From Ampullaceana balthica (Eukaryota; Mollusca; Gastropoda; Lymnaeidae): a stretch of 64,000 bases of DNA. The notes under the pieces were generated by a model. The model was not told where the DNA came from, did no database searches, and was given only the letters and a program-made list of their open reading frames with translations. Below, one piece after another: positions 50,690 through 61,844 of the stretch. Location of the stretch: positions 166,535 through 230,534 of the forward strand of contig CALYLW010000127.1 of the NCBI GenBank assembly GCA_944989445.1. The letters run 5' to 3'. A program made the translations under genes and the position numbers. Each line of letters begins with the position of its first letter. The stretch's first letter is position 1.

Positions 50690-52767
50690 CAGGATAAAAA
50701 TAGAAAGATGGAGAGATGTAATAAAGAGAGGTTATTTTAAAAATAATTTATGACATAACACCTCGGTAGCATGCATGCAGTTAATTTAATACAACATACA
50801 GCTTTCGACACGTTCCGTCTAGTTAGCTCATTGGGGCCGCATCAGCTGTCGAGTACAGAGCCATATTCAAGAGTGTTCAAGCTGTTAATAACAAAACGTC
50901 GATTAAACCAAAACTGTTGCTTGTGTTTGCTTAACGTCCTAAACGCCTGAAACCATTGTGAATAATTCATCACACGCGTTCACAGAGTACAAGGGCTGTA
51001 ATCGAGTCTGAAGAAACGTCGAGGAGCTATAAAAATATCGTCTTAGATATTACAGTGGTTGTTGGAGAGTCAGCGAGGTTACAAGGAATCGCGCCCTAAT
51101 TTGTTGCTTTGTTTTTCTTTTCTGCATGAGACAAGATGGCGGTAGACATTGTCTTCAAAGTTTCCCTAGCGGAATATATTTATTTATACAAATCTGAATA
51201 TTTGGACAATAACCGACGAGGATTATGGACATACCGACTACCGAGGTCATGAATTCAGGGGCGGAACTCCCCGCAGCCATGAAGGTGGCGCCAGCAACAT
51301 CCGCCTGCAGGCCAAGATCTAAATGATGAGAAATGAAATACATTTGTGGTAGTCAAGACATTTGTGGTAGTCAAGACATTTGTGGTAGTTAAGACATTTG
51401 TGGTAGGCAAGACATTTGTGGTAGTCAAAACATTTGTAGTAGTCAAGACATTTGTGGTAGTCAAGACATTTGTGGTAGGCAAGACATTTGTGGTAGTCAA
51501 AACATTTGTAGTAGTCAAGACATTTGTGGTAGTCAAAACATTTGTAGTAGTCAAGACATTTGTGGAAGGCAAGACATGTGTGGTCGTCAAGACATTAGTC
51601 TTAGTAGTTCACAGTTAATTGCACACTCAGATCTAAATGATGAGAAATAAAAGAGTTTTGTGGAAGTCGTTCACAGCAGTTAATTACACACTGAAAGCAA
51701 GAATGTGATCTTTTAGTCTAAATATTTAAGCTCCTGGATTAGTTTGTTCCGACCGCTTTCGGCTCTAGGGTAAATATTTGTAAATCCCGTAGGTTAGCTC
51801 GTTGTGGCACTGGAGCATCCAGCTTAACTTAATCACCTGGATCAGTTTCAGGTACGCCACTGACGAAGTCAACAGTTTTTTTATTTATTTAGTCAATCCT
51901 TACTTGGACGTCAGTGCCATAAAAAAGTGAATCAAAATAATGACTTAAATTAATATACATAAATCGTACTTTACTGTGATGCACTGCGATCTACTTAAAC
52001 ATTCAATGTGCTGATTATAGGGATGAATTCATAGTTAAGCTTATTGCTAACTAAACAAGAAATTGTCATTCGTCATCGAAAAAAGGGTTCAGAGAGAAAA
52101 AAAAGCTTTTTTTTTATAAATATGAAAATATTAGTTTGAAAGATAATGTACGTTATAAGTATATATGGGGGTATTAGTCATAAATATAAGCATGATATAT
52201 GTATATGCATCTTAATAATTGTACATATTTGTAATATATTCCATTTTCTATTATCTTCAAAAGCGCAGCTGAATTCAATAGTTTAAAAAAAAACATGTGT
52301 TCTGGTATTATGAGAAATTTACTCATTTAATGTTTCCTCAATGCAAGAAATTAAACTTTTTTTTATTTTGCAACAAAAACATATTGGCGCTCGCTAAAAA
52401 CTATATGTATGAGCAAAAATAATTTCAAACACGCGGTTTTGTATACCATTTAATTTTTAAAATATGATATTTATGTCTCCTTTTTTACGTTCATAGCAAA
52501 ATATATTTAGTCAACGCATTAAAAATAACAACAAAACACTAAGACAATACTGGTTCTAAACACTAGTATCACCTTCACATATATGCTCCAGGGATGGCAC
52601 GAAGTAGTCGTCACACACCACAGCCAGGGCGGCAAACATGTAGAGAGCGATGACAATGTGGATGACCACCCCGCCGTGACGAGTGTCATCCAATGAAATA
52701 AAATTGGGAGGAAAGTTGTTGACGGATCGTGGTGTACAGTTTGTTGTCGTGTTACTGTGATCGTCTG
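42086..52767 (-). CDS. K+-dependent Na+/Ca2+ exchanger (NCKX, SLC24A3/4/5-like), 5' incomplete
   Basis: A plasma- or organelle-membrane antiporter that exports Ca2+ with K+ in exchange for Na+. Exons in transcription order: 52573-52767, 51235-51318, 49036-49139, 48421-48521, 47092-47283, 46893-46964, 45426-45580, 44186-44407, 43415-43516, 42086-42408. All joints are GT..AG and in phase, giving 515 residues. The N-terminal part holds [20 protein letters not shown]. The alpha-1 repeat has [18 protein letters not shown] (ion-binding Glu) and [19 protein letters not shown]. The large cytoplasmic loop (about residues 170-320) is acidic and serine-rich. The alpha-2 repeat has [15 protein letters not shown] (ion-binding Asp) and [14 protein letters not shown], whose Asp is the K+-site residue, so K+ dependence is likely. 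It ends [13 protein letters not shown]. The signal-peptide exon(s) upstream of 52767 were not found. The acceptor at 44407 has an in-frame alternative 6 nt further in. The paralogue cannot be fixed. Confidence 0.94.
48678..49021. mobile_element. Inverted pair of Penelope-like 3' ends in an exchanger intron
   Basis: A 344-bp near-perfect inverted repeat with ends TAGTAGATGGATAACATG / CATGTTATCCATCTACTA and arms of about 110 bp around a short centre (ATGCTGTTTAGTTACTGTGG). Each arm matches the distal 3' part of the Penelope-like element at 28.9 kb. It fills most of the 514-bp intron 48522-49035 and begins only 14 nt from the 5' splice site of the exon at 49036. Inverted end arrangements are known for Penelope-like elements. 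Confidence 0.8.
50475..50691. repeat. (GA)n microsatellites
   Basis: Two purine tracts on the plus strand, 50475-50520 and about 50600-50690, in the intron between the 51235 and 49036 exons. In the exchanger mRNA they read as (CU)n, a pyrimidine tract far from the acceptor. Confidence 0.9.
51340..51600. repeat. 18-bp minisatellite next to an exchanger acceptor site
   Basis: About 14 copies of ACATTTGTGGTAGTCAAG with few variants. On the plus strand this forms a repetitive frame (VVVKTF repeats), which is an artefact. The array ends 22 bp from the acceptor of the exon ending at 51318, so it lies where the branch point should be. Confidence 0.95.
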
Positions 52768-54094
52768 CTGGCAAGGAAAAAGATATCCCAATGAAATAAA
52801 TTAGTGACAAGTTAGTCTTGTTTGTTCGACTTCATGTCTTAATGAGTGACAAGTTAGTCTTTTGTATTTGACTTCATGTTTAACTTCACTGATGATCCAC
52901 CACAGTATAAATCCAATGTTCCAGTCACATTTCTCGAGCAAGGGGTTGAAACGAGATAATGTGTAACTCCATAAGTAGTTCTGCAGGTGGATGACCGAAA
53001 CGAAATTAAAATAAACCAGGAGTCAAGGTACTACTGAGATTGATAATGCCATAGTGAGCATTGATTTAAAAATAAATTGCCACATATGAAGGAACGCGCT
53101 AGACACCAACATATTCAATTATAATCATCGCATTTCTTGTTTGTACTTTTTTGTTTTTATCTTTCTTATAGCAAGATGCAGAAAAGCTGCTGCTGCAATA
53201 ATTGTGCAGCCGACCCTCGTTTGTCGAAGTTAATCCGCTCGAGACTCTATCGCGATAGATGAATGTTTATAAAAATATATAATATAAAGTTATATTATTT
53301 TTATAGTACGTTTCATTGCATTGGTTTCAACAAACATGAAAGCCGACAGCTCGTTTATCATTTTCCCAGTCTCAATCAAGTTTTAAATAAATATGCAGTA
53401 TAAAAAAAAACCAGACCGAGTTAAGTAGCGAAAGTTTCAGGGTAAAGTATAACCAATTCGACCCAGTATTCTCCGAGTTTCGCTCATTTACTTAAACATG
53501 TAGCATGGACTTGACTCAAAAAGAAGTGCAACTAAAAATTGGTAGTAAATAAGTTGAGAACGTGTGTTTTTAATTTAGAGGTCGGCAGTAAAAAATTTAA
53601 AAAAGGATATATAAGAAACATTTAAGACATTCATTTTTCCTTTTTTTTATTTTTTATCAAACTACACAACTCACTAGGTAAGATATTGATTGTTTAGTTA
53701 AAATAATGTTTTTACTTAAAAAACATTACAAATGTAATGTTATCTGAGCTAAATGAGATGATTTTTTTCCCAAACGCCATTATCATCCAGCGAAGTAATA
53801 AAAATATATATTAAAAACACTTTTTAAAAACTAGTCTTATTTTAGAAATGCACTAAAAAGTAGAAAATAAATTTAAAATGTGAATTTTAGTCAGAAGAGA
53901 CCTTTAGTTCCAAATTTATGAAAATGTAAAAGTTTAAAATGAGACAGGAACGTTAAATCGTAGAGGAAATCGATTATCTCGTTGTCCGCCATGACTATAA
54001 GACTAGGGTGCATACTATCACCGAAATTGAACATGTGTGCAAATTTTCAGAATGATTGGATAACGGGAAGGGGTTCAAAATTGGGATATTAAAA
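52768..54094. other. Upstream flank of the known exchanger exons
   Basis: No further exon could be recognised. A 44-bp direct repeat (GTGACAAGTTAGTCTT ... GACTTCATGT) lies at 52803-52880. The rest is AT-rich. The first coding exon may lie here, further upstream, or beyond the window. Confidence 0.45.
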
Positions 54095-54268
54095 ATAGTC
54101 CGATTAAACTTACAAAGCAAGCTATAGTCCGATTAAACTTACAAAGCAAGCTATAGTCCGATTAAACTTACAAAGCAAGCTATAGTCCGATTAAACTTAC
54201 AAAGCAAGCTATAGTCCGATTAAACTTACAAAGCAAGCTATAGTCCGATTAAACTTACAAAGCTAGCT
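54095..54268. repeat. 29-bp tandem repeat, six copies
   Basis: Unit ATAGTCCGATTAAACTTACA plus AAGCAAGCT; the GTCC positions are 54098, 54127, 54156, 54185, 54214 and 54243. The copies are almost identical, the last with one change (GCTAGCT), suggesting a young array. Confidence 0.95.
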
Positions 54269-54437
54269 AATATAAGACTAGTAAAAAAAGGGAATAAAAC
54301 ATATGAATATTGTAATTAAACGTAAAAAAATGTTTGCGATAGCGTATCGGATTGAGTTTACTAGTTTTTTTTTAAATTTGCGTTAATTGATTTCATGTAA
54401 CGTTTATTTTTATTCAAACTCTTTTGTTGGATTATCC

Positions 54438-57112
54438 ATGGGCGTAGGCAAGGGGGGCAAGGGGAGCACTTGCCCTCCCCCCCCCTTAATTAAAAAAAAT
54501 GTCATAAAGTTGTTACAATAAAACTGAACTAAATTTCCTGCAAGTTTATTACATTGAAGACAGTGTACATATATCAAACATAAACAAATAATTATACCTG
54601 CAAGTATAACTGATTACATTATTGTAATTTTTAAAATAATGGTTTCAGTGTCGAACATTTACAATACAGTTACTTTACTAATAAAATAGAGAATAAAATT
54701 ATAAATTACACTGATATGATACAGCGATAATATTGTACTTTATTCTGGAATAAAAATTGTAAACGTCTTGGTATTTGTCCAAATCGATTGATAACATTTT
54801 CTTTAAATTTTTCCTTGCTTTCGAATATTCTTTTTCTGTGGATACTCATCATGCAAAGACCAGATAAACGATCATCACCAGTTGTTGAGCGTAGCCACGT
54901 TTTTACTCGCCTTAAAGAGCTAAATGATCTCTCGATTGTGCATGTTGTTACTGGAAGAGCCAGTTCTATAAAACAAAAAAAAGCCATCTTAATCATAGTA
55001 AAAAATGGTTTAATCTAAAACCTCACAAAGAGTCATTGTTTTTGTTTTTTCCCCTTTACTAGTTTTACATTTCCATACATCATACCAGGTTTCACTCTCC
55101 TCGATTAAATTGTCAAATGCGTAATATTCAGCAATAGCCCTCCTGGCTTGATCCTTAAATGCGAGTCTTTCTAGTTTTGTCCACAAAAAGGTATGCAAAA
55201 CTAAAAGGGAAAATGCTGGTTTATTTTCTACACAAAAAACGAGTTTCCAGCGATGATATAATAGAATCAAGGTAGGGTATAAAAAAACTTGTATTCTAAA
55301 AATAATCCTCAGGCAAATCAACTTTTGGATTTTCCCTGTTCATTTGTCTTCCAGCTTGTCGTGGAGGTTGAATGTCGACACCAATGTCATCTGCAACACA
55401 TTTTGAAACTGTAAAAATTTCCTTATACCTCTCATCACAATTCTGTCGATCAACAGCTAATGTAGTCAAAAATTCTTCAATGTATTTTTTTACTGCCCAG
55501 TAAATTTAAATGCACTGACTGCAATTTTTGGGTCACAGCTACTAGCTTTGATGAATATTTTTGTATAATAACTAAACAAACAACAAATGTAGGAGTTCTT
55601 ACAGCACAAAGTAACTGATGTGCAACTTGCTTGCTTTTTGCTTTTTCCAGACTGTTTTAAATATTCCAGTTGTTTAACAATTTCTGTCACATTTTCAGTG
55701 AAAATCCGCAAGCTTTTATATTTATGTGTCCATATAGTTTCACATAGCAAAGGAAACTTTGGAATATAGTTTTATTCGCTGACTACGTTCTCAGAAAAAA
55801 AACCTATAATTGATTTAATTGTTCCCATTGTATTTCGTTCAGCATTCACATTATTTAAATCGTTCGCGAAAAGATTTAGTTTATGTGAAATGCAATGTAC
55901 AAATGCTGAGTATTTGTTTCGAATTATTGCTTGGACTTCTGCCATTGTAGAACATCCGTCGTATCCTTGACCAACAAGCTTTGTCATATCTAATCCCAAA
56001 TTCTAATGAATTTCTAATGATGGTGGTGGCTAAACCTTCAGCGGTTCTATCGACAATTGGAATATATCCCAGGAATTCTTCTGTGACCATCATTTTCCCA
56101 TTTTGTTCTTTCACATATCTAACACCAAGTGACATCTGCTCAATGCCTGAAATGTCAGTTGTCTCGTCGGCAAGTATATGAAAATGCAACTGAATTATTT
56201 GCTTCACGAACAATGTCTTCAAGCAAGAGAGACCCACAAATTTCAATTATAGTGTTTTGCGTAGTTGTCGAGATATACTTAGCGCTACAAGGCTACAAGG
56301 ACTAGAACCAATCGACAAATGGTTACCAAGAACTTCATCTCCAGATTCAACACGAAAACTCTAACAGGTCGTAAAAATTACCAGAATTTGATTATTTTAC
56401 ACGAAGTGCTAAATCATGCATGCCGCAAAATAGGATAATAGAAATGATAGGACCAGTTTATTGTGATTTTCTTGAATTTGTTTTCTAAATGATGAGTTCA
56501 ACTGCTCATCTATAGAAACTGCTTTGGCTTCCCATAATGCAACAAAATTGCTTGCATCTTAAAGAGAGCCATTGTGCCATATGCTTTGCATGTGGCTAAG
56601 TGCATCTTCGTTGAAATCTTTATATTTTGTGAATGGTTTGATGACAAATGCCCACTTAACTCCTCGAATTTCTTTTTGCGGAAACAACACGCAGTATTTG
56701 CAAAAGGCATCTTTTAACATTTGCGAGTATACAAGCCACGGGTGAATAGTCTGATAACCATGCATATCTAAAAACTCTATTTCCATCACAATCAGCTCTA
56801 AAGTCATACTTTTTATCAGGGGTCCAACACTCACGAATCTGCTGCAATTTCAACTCATTTGAAAGGTCGTGTGTCAAGACATACCTTCCAATATCTCATT
56901 TAGAAAATGAAGAAGTTCAGCGACAATCAAATTAAAAACAGTTGCTTCAGTTGTGTCTGGCTGTTGAACGTGTACTGTTGTCCTCAATGACAATGATAAG
57001 TCAGATGCTGCAGACGCCCCAAAATCGTCTAATAACGGCATTTCGGAATCCTGCGATTGCTCTACTTTTCGTTTTTTTGAGCCTGTAATTTTTTTGCTTC
57101 TGATATCCATCT
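54438..57112 (-). mobile_element. hAT element with DUF4371/ZMYM1-like transposase, decayed
   Basis: The left edge carries GGGCGTAGGCAAGGGGGGCA, a common hAT terminus; the opposite terminus is not seen because a foldback element starts at 57115, only 5 bp from the transposase start codon. The minus strand carries a broken transposase gene. Confidence 0.75.
54706..57110 (-). pseudogene. hAT transposase (zinc finger MYM-type 1-like), many stops
   Basis: From MDIRSKKITGSKKRKVEQSQ at 57110 the pieces follow the order of ZMYM1-like transposases: a TTF-type zinc-finger region (HPWLVYSQMLKDAFCKYCVL), DUF4371 with the catalytic context HFHILADETTDISGIEQMSL, then KLVGQGYDGCSTMA, and the hAT dimerisation end VTTCTIERSFSSLRRVKTWL followed by DDRLSGLCMMSIHRK. 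Stops and frameshifts occur throughout (near 56880, 56560, 56400, 56235, 55880, 55490, 55000). The AT-rich host surroundings differ from the element. Confidence 0.85.
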
Positions 57113-57114
57113 TT

Positions 57115-57850
57115 GGTAATCCTGCAGTTTCTACAAGTATATTATTTCACAGCAAAAATTAATTTTCTCGTGAGAACTTACATTTTTAATTTATGAAATG
57201 CATTATTTTATGTTGTATTTTAGCTATTACAGCGCTAAGGGAACGTCCCATAAAATACGTCACGCTCCAGAGGGGGGGAGGGGGTGTAAGAAAGTGTGAC
57301 AGTTTGTGACAGGGGGAGGGGGGTCCTGCCATGTGTGACGTCACGGAGTTTTTAATTACATTTTAATATATTTTGTTAATAAAAAATAAAAAATTTTGTT
57401 CGAAAGTGTGACGTACTTAAGGGGGGGGGGTCAGATTTGTGACAGGGGGGGGGGTAAAAATGGTCAAAAATAGCGTGACGTACTTTATGGACGGCCCCTA
57501 ATTTGTAAGTCTTATTAATTTTCTAAGGCTTATTTTCGGCCCTTGAAGCTACATAATCGGAGTAGGATACATCCATTTTGTTTATGTAGCACCCTACTTG
57601 CCTGATTGTCCCAATAAGATGCCCAATGAAAATGTCCTCACTTAAAAACAAACAAAATAACAAAAAAAATAACAAACAAACATCTAGTAACGAAATGAAA
57701 AATGAAATTGTCTTTAAAATATTTATTTATCTTCTAAGAACATTAAAACAGATGAATAATAATTTTTTAAAAAAACAACATCGTCAGTCAGTAAATTTAT
57801 TTTAGCAAGTGTCGTTCCACGTAAAAAATATCTGGCAAATAATTAATGTT
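57115..57850. mobile_element. Foldback element (copy 3), right arm missing
   Basis: The left arm starts GGTAATCCTGCAGTTTC and runs as in copies 1 and 2 through TGCATTATTTTATG and CAGCGCTAA, resuming after the inserted MITE with TTTGTAAGTC. The central part reaches CAGTCAGTAAATTTATTTTA and ATATCTGGCA, then similarity stops. No inverted right arm is found, so the copy is truncated. Confidence 0.75.
57239..57498. mobile_element. Harbinger-type MITE with TAA target duplication
   Basis: Ends are GGGAACGTCCCATAAAATAC and the inverted GTACTTTATGGACGGCCCC. TAA flanks both sides (57236-57238 and 57499-57501). Interior: G-rich tracts and GTGACAG words mirrored on the two sides. It splits the foldback element precisely at CAGCGC-TAA-TTTG. 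Confidence 0.9.
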
Positions 57851-58679
57851 ATGCTTAACTTGAATTTAATTGAAAAATAAACCCGTATGGCATTGTCAGT
57901 TAAATTTTAAAAAAAAACAGTTTTTGTGCTGAAAAAATTCCTAGCGACACCCATGTTGGATAGGTTATTTTTATTTATCGGTATCTCTTTATGCATTTCT
58001 CTTAAGGATGCTTAGCAGTTCATTCGTACTTCGTCGTTTTTTCCCTGTCAAATTCTCGGTTTAAAATATAAAAATAAAACTCTGCGACAATAAGTACCTT
58101 TTTAATTTTTATGTATTTCAAACGTAATAATAACATGTCAACTCAATGGTTACCGTAGCCTGGCATGACATTTACACATGCTGTTTAAATCTGAAGAAAC
58201 AAAATCAATAAAGAAAAGTCGATCTTTCTTATGTGTCATGAACGTCACTTCCTAAAAAAAAACCGTTGCAAAGATTTTGTTCAAACAACCGTTCTATCGT
58301 CTCCGCCTTAATACCCCCCCTACCCACAATCTTCCTCGACTTTTCAACAAAGTTGTTACCGCACGTTATCCCAGACCAATACGCCAACAATTAAGTTAGC
58401 AGACCTGGCACATTGATTCTGTCAGCTAGATATCCGGGGACTCGTTGAACTTTGGCTGCACCGCAAATCACTCCCTCCCCCAAGCCCCCACTGCTCAGAC
58501 AGAAACCTGATGAGATAAAAGCCCCTCAGGACTTGTGATCCGTCTTCGGTGATGCTGTTTGGTGTCCATAGGGTACTTCTCCTGGGGGTGACACTTACTA
58601 ACCTGAAAACACAAAGGCACGACTTCTTCTGCCCAACGACATATACTTACATGGAAACAACCACTTATTCCAGACAGAG
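57851..58679. other. Spacer with one exon-like interval
   Basis: AT-rich until about 58300, then richer in GC. On the minus strand the interval 58514-58609 has a good acceptor (TTGTGTTTTCAG) and a donor (CATCAG/GTTTCT), but its frame cannot join directly to the exchanger exon at 52767, so I do not call it coding. Confidence 0.35.
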
Positions 58680-59835
58680 ATACTTAATGGAAACCCACGC
58701 GTTACTGCAGCCAGCGACACTAACATGGAAACCCACGCCTTACTGCAGCCAGCGACACTAACATGGAAACCCACGCCTTACTGCAGCCAGCGTCACTAAC
58801 ATGGAAACCAACGCCTTACTGCAGCCAGCGACACTTACATGGAAACCCACGCCTTACTGCAGCCAGCGACACTAACATGGAAACCCACGCCTTACTGCAG
58901 CCAGCGACACTAACATGGAAATCCACGCCTTACTGCAGCCAGCGACACTAACATGGAAATCCACGCCTTACTGCAGCCAGCGACACTAACATGGAAACCC
59001 ACGCCATACTGCAGCCCCCGACACTTACATGGAAACCCACACCATACTGCAGCCAGCGACACTAACATGGAAACCCACGCCTTACTGCAGCCAGCGACAC
59101 TAACATGGAAACCCACGCCTTACTGCAGCCAGCGACACTAACATGGAAACCCACGCCTTACTGCAGCCAGCGACACTAACATGGAAACCAACGCAATACT
59201 GCAGCCAGTTACACTTACATGGAAACCCACGCCTTACTGCAGCCAGCGACACTTACATGGAAACCCAACGCCTTTCTGCAGCCAGCGACACTAACATGGA
59301 AATCCACGCCGTACTGCAGCCAGTTACACTTACATGGAAACCCACGCGTTACTGCAGCCAGCGACACTAACATGGAAACCCACGCCTTACTGCAGCCAGC
59401 GACACTAACATGGAAATCCACGCCTTACTGCAGCCAGCGACACTAACATGGAAACCCACGCCTTACTGCAGCCAGCGACACTAACATGGAAATCCACGCC
59501 TTACTGCAGCCAGCGACACTAACATAGAAATCCACGCCTTACTGCAGCCAGCGACACTAACATGGAAACCCACGCCATACTGCAGCCCCCGACACTTACA
59601 TGGAAACCCACGCCATACTGCAGCCAGTTACACTTACATAGAAACCCACGCCTTACTGCAGCCAGTTACACTTACATAGAAACCCACGCCTTACTGCATC
59701 CCCCGACACTTACATGGAAACCCACGCCTTACTGCATCCCCCGACACTTACATGGAAACCCACGCCTTACTGCATCCCCCGACACTTACATGGAAACCCA
59801 CGCCTTACTGTAGTCATCCCCATTTACATAGAAAC
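58680..59835. repeat. 38-bp minisatellite, about 30 copies
   Basis: Unit ACTGCAGCCAGCGACACTAA plus CATGGAAACCCACGCCTT. Variants toward the right replace GCCAGCGACACTAA by GCCAGTTACACTTA or CCCCCGACACTTA. As 38 is not a multiple of three, repeat-encoded frames appear in all phases (METHALLQPATLTWKPTPYC and similar), none of which is a gene. Confidence 0.95.
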
Positions 59836-60240
59836 CAGCGCTCTTCTCCAGTCCGACTTCACACGTTGAGGTTGTGTTTATCGGATTATTGGCTAATGCA
59901 CATTTGCCAGTCTCCCTAATGCTATTTGGTTTTGCTATATATTGTTAAGAGTTTTGTTTCATGGAGTTTTAGGTGCTGATGTCATGACAGCGGCTTGTAT
60001 TTCATAGGCTTTGTTTAAAACCTACGGGGGAGGGGGAGGGGGTAAGAAAAAAAATTGTATTTCAATAACAAAAAAAGTGATGAACAATATACTCTATAAT
60101 ATTCTTTGTTTGCTGTGTTGAGACTTAAGCTATAATACACTGAAAGTTGGTGAAGGTTGTCACTAATAGATTCACACCAACTACGAGATACACACAAAGA
60201 AGATCTGCAGCGGTTAATGAATCACCGTTACCTCGCATGT
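59836..60240. other. No recognised feature
   Basis: Single-copy-looking spacer between the 38-bp minisatellite and a hAT derivative. It has a G-rich run near 60025 and short frames only. Confidence 0.5.
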
Positions 60241-60248
60241 AAATAATA

Positions 60249-60956
60249 TAGGGCTGCGGAAATTAACGATTAATTTCTGAATTAATCGTTCAAACATTTT
60301 TACGATTAAATTATTTAACGATTAATCGACCCATCACTTACAAATTATTTGAAGTCAAAAAGTAAAAAAATAATAATAATAAAACATAGCGCCGATAAAT
60401 ATTGACTGACGGGAATGTTCAAAATGTTGATAAAGTTTATTATATCCATTGTGAGAAATCATTTTCCTATCATGGTTCTAAGACTTCACCTACTTATCAA
60501 ACCAAATGAAAAGCGCATTAAGCTAATGGCAATAATGGAGTCTGAAAAAGAGACAGAAAATGACGACAGCTCTTCTGATGAATTACTGCGTTACAAAATG
60601 GAGATGAAAGTTCCTGAATCCATTAACCCTCTACAATGGTTGAAACTTAATGAACACCGATATCCGATAATTTCATTCCATGCAAAGACCTTTTTGTGCA
60701 TACCAGTTACCTCAGTTCCATGTGAATGATTGTTCAGGTCGGCTGGTTATATTGTCAATAAGACCCACTCATCACTTGAACCAAATACTGTCAACACACT
60801 TGTCTCTTTGCGTATTTGGTTAAAAGATGACATATAAATGAGACATTCCAGTGTTATTTAGATATTCAACAAGATCGTATAATGAGTGTTACTTATGATC
60901 ATAAATGTTAATTTTTGGCTTTCACCGAAATTAAGGATTAATCGTTAAAAGCCCTA
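60249..60956 (+). mobile_element. hAT derivative B (keeps the C-terminal dimerisation region)
   Basis: Ends are TAGGGCTGCGGAAATTAACG and the inverted CGTTAAAAGCCCTA. Flanking 8-mers are AAATAATA (60241-60248) and AAATAATT (60957-60964). The termini match the element at 30418, but this copy keeps the other end of the transposase gene. Confidence 0.8.
60580..60838 (+). pseudogene. hAT transposase C-terminal dimerisation region
   Basis: Within the frame starting at 60415, the text from VPESINPLQWLKLNEHRYPI through FLCIPVTSVPCE matches the hAT C-terminal region. It reads on, after a TGA in place of an arginine codon, through the RLFS position as SAGYIVNKTHSSLEPNTVNT and LVSLRIWLKDDI. One stop and substitutions make it non-functional; the upstream catalytic part is deleted. 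Confidence 0.8.
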
Positions 60957-60964
60957 AAATAATT

Positions 60965-61546
60965 ATTACTGATCTATAATATACAGATACAAAACATCTT
61001 AGTGTGCAAGAGTCGACCACGACATCGCCTCCCCAGTAACATAAAACATCATATCAGCTAACGTCCTTTTAAACCGTCCATAGTTGAAAATGGCAAATAA
61101 AGCTCTCAATAATGTTGAGAAAAGACGCACGGGTACGCGTCCTAATTTTGAACGGGTACCCGGGTACCAATTCTAAATGCCGCATAAATTTCGGCGTTAT
61201 GACCGCCTTACAATGCAACCTAGCAACCATCGACTAATTTCCAAGCACCTCATTTCACACAATAGCAAACGGCATGCTTCCAGTAACATACTGAACTTTA
61301 ATGCACTACAAACTTTTATTCCTGTATTCGTCATACTCATAAACTAATACTACAGTAAACTGAACATTCAAACAAAATGTCAACAGCAGTGACGTAACAG
61401 TCACGTCATACGGACCTAGCAGCTTGAATGTTAAAGTCCGCTAGGCGGCGGTAGCAACTACATGTATTTATATTTATTAACTTTAAATAGTGACAACTTT
61501 TTATGTCTTATTAAAATACTTATTCTGCTAGGCCTGCATGTGTTGA
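60965..61546. other. Spacer with a possible short hAT-like palindrome
   Basis: Around 61120-61170 the text ACGGGTACGCG ... CGGGTACCCGGGTACC is strongly palindromic and may be one end of a small MITE. Otherwise nothing is recognised. Confidence 0.4.
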
Positions 61547-61690
61547 GGGGCCGTCCATAAATGACGTCACGCACCTAGAGGGGGGGGGTCACACTTTTGT
61601 GACGATTCATGACGAGGGGGAGGGAGGGGGGTTGAAGAGATGTGACGTCACATCAAAAGGGTAACTTTAAATAAAACTTCCACTGTAAAA
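61547..61690. mobile_element. Harbinger-type MITE, partial
   Basis: Starts GGGGCCGTCCATAAATGACG and contains CGCACC, G-runs and TGTGACGTCACAT. It lacks a matching right terminus. Same group as 33223-33300. Confidence 0.6.
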
Positions 61691-61844
61691 TTTGGTCCCT
61701 TACAATTTATTTAATGACTTTTTAATTTCTTTAATATTTTTTTAAAATTAAATTCTTTTTTAAACAATCAGTGCTTCTCAAAGTGCCGGTCCATAGGGCA
61801 TGTTGACATCAAAGCATTTGTGATGTAGCCGCAACTTTTTAAGT

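Noticed and set aside
51255..51618. Repetitive frames (VVVKTF and TTNVLT repeats)
   Set aside because: They translate the 18-bp minisatellite inside an exchanger intron; no start context or conservation supports a protein.
58549..59813. Chain of 60-85-codon frames with METHALLQPATLTWKP-type sequence, both strands
   Set aside because: They are products of the 38-bp minisatellite read in successive frames; the unit is not a multiple of three and the frames end at the recurring TAA.
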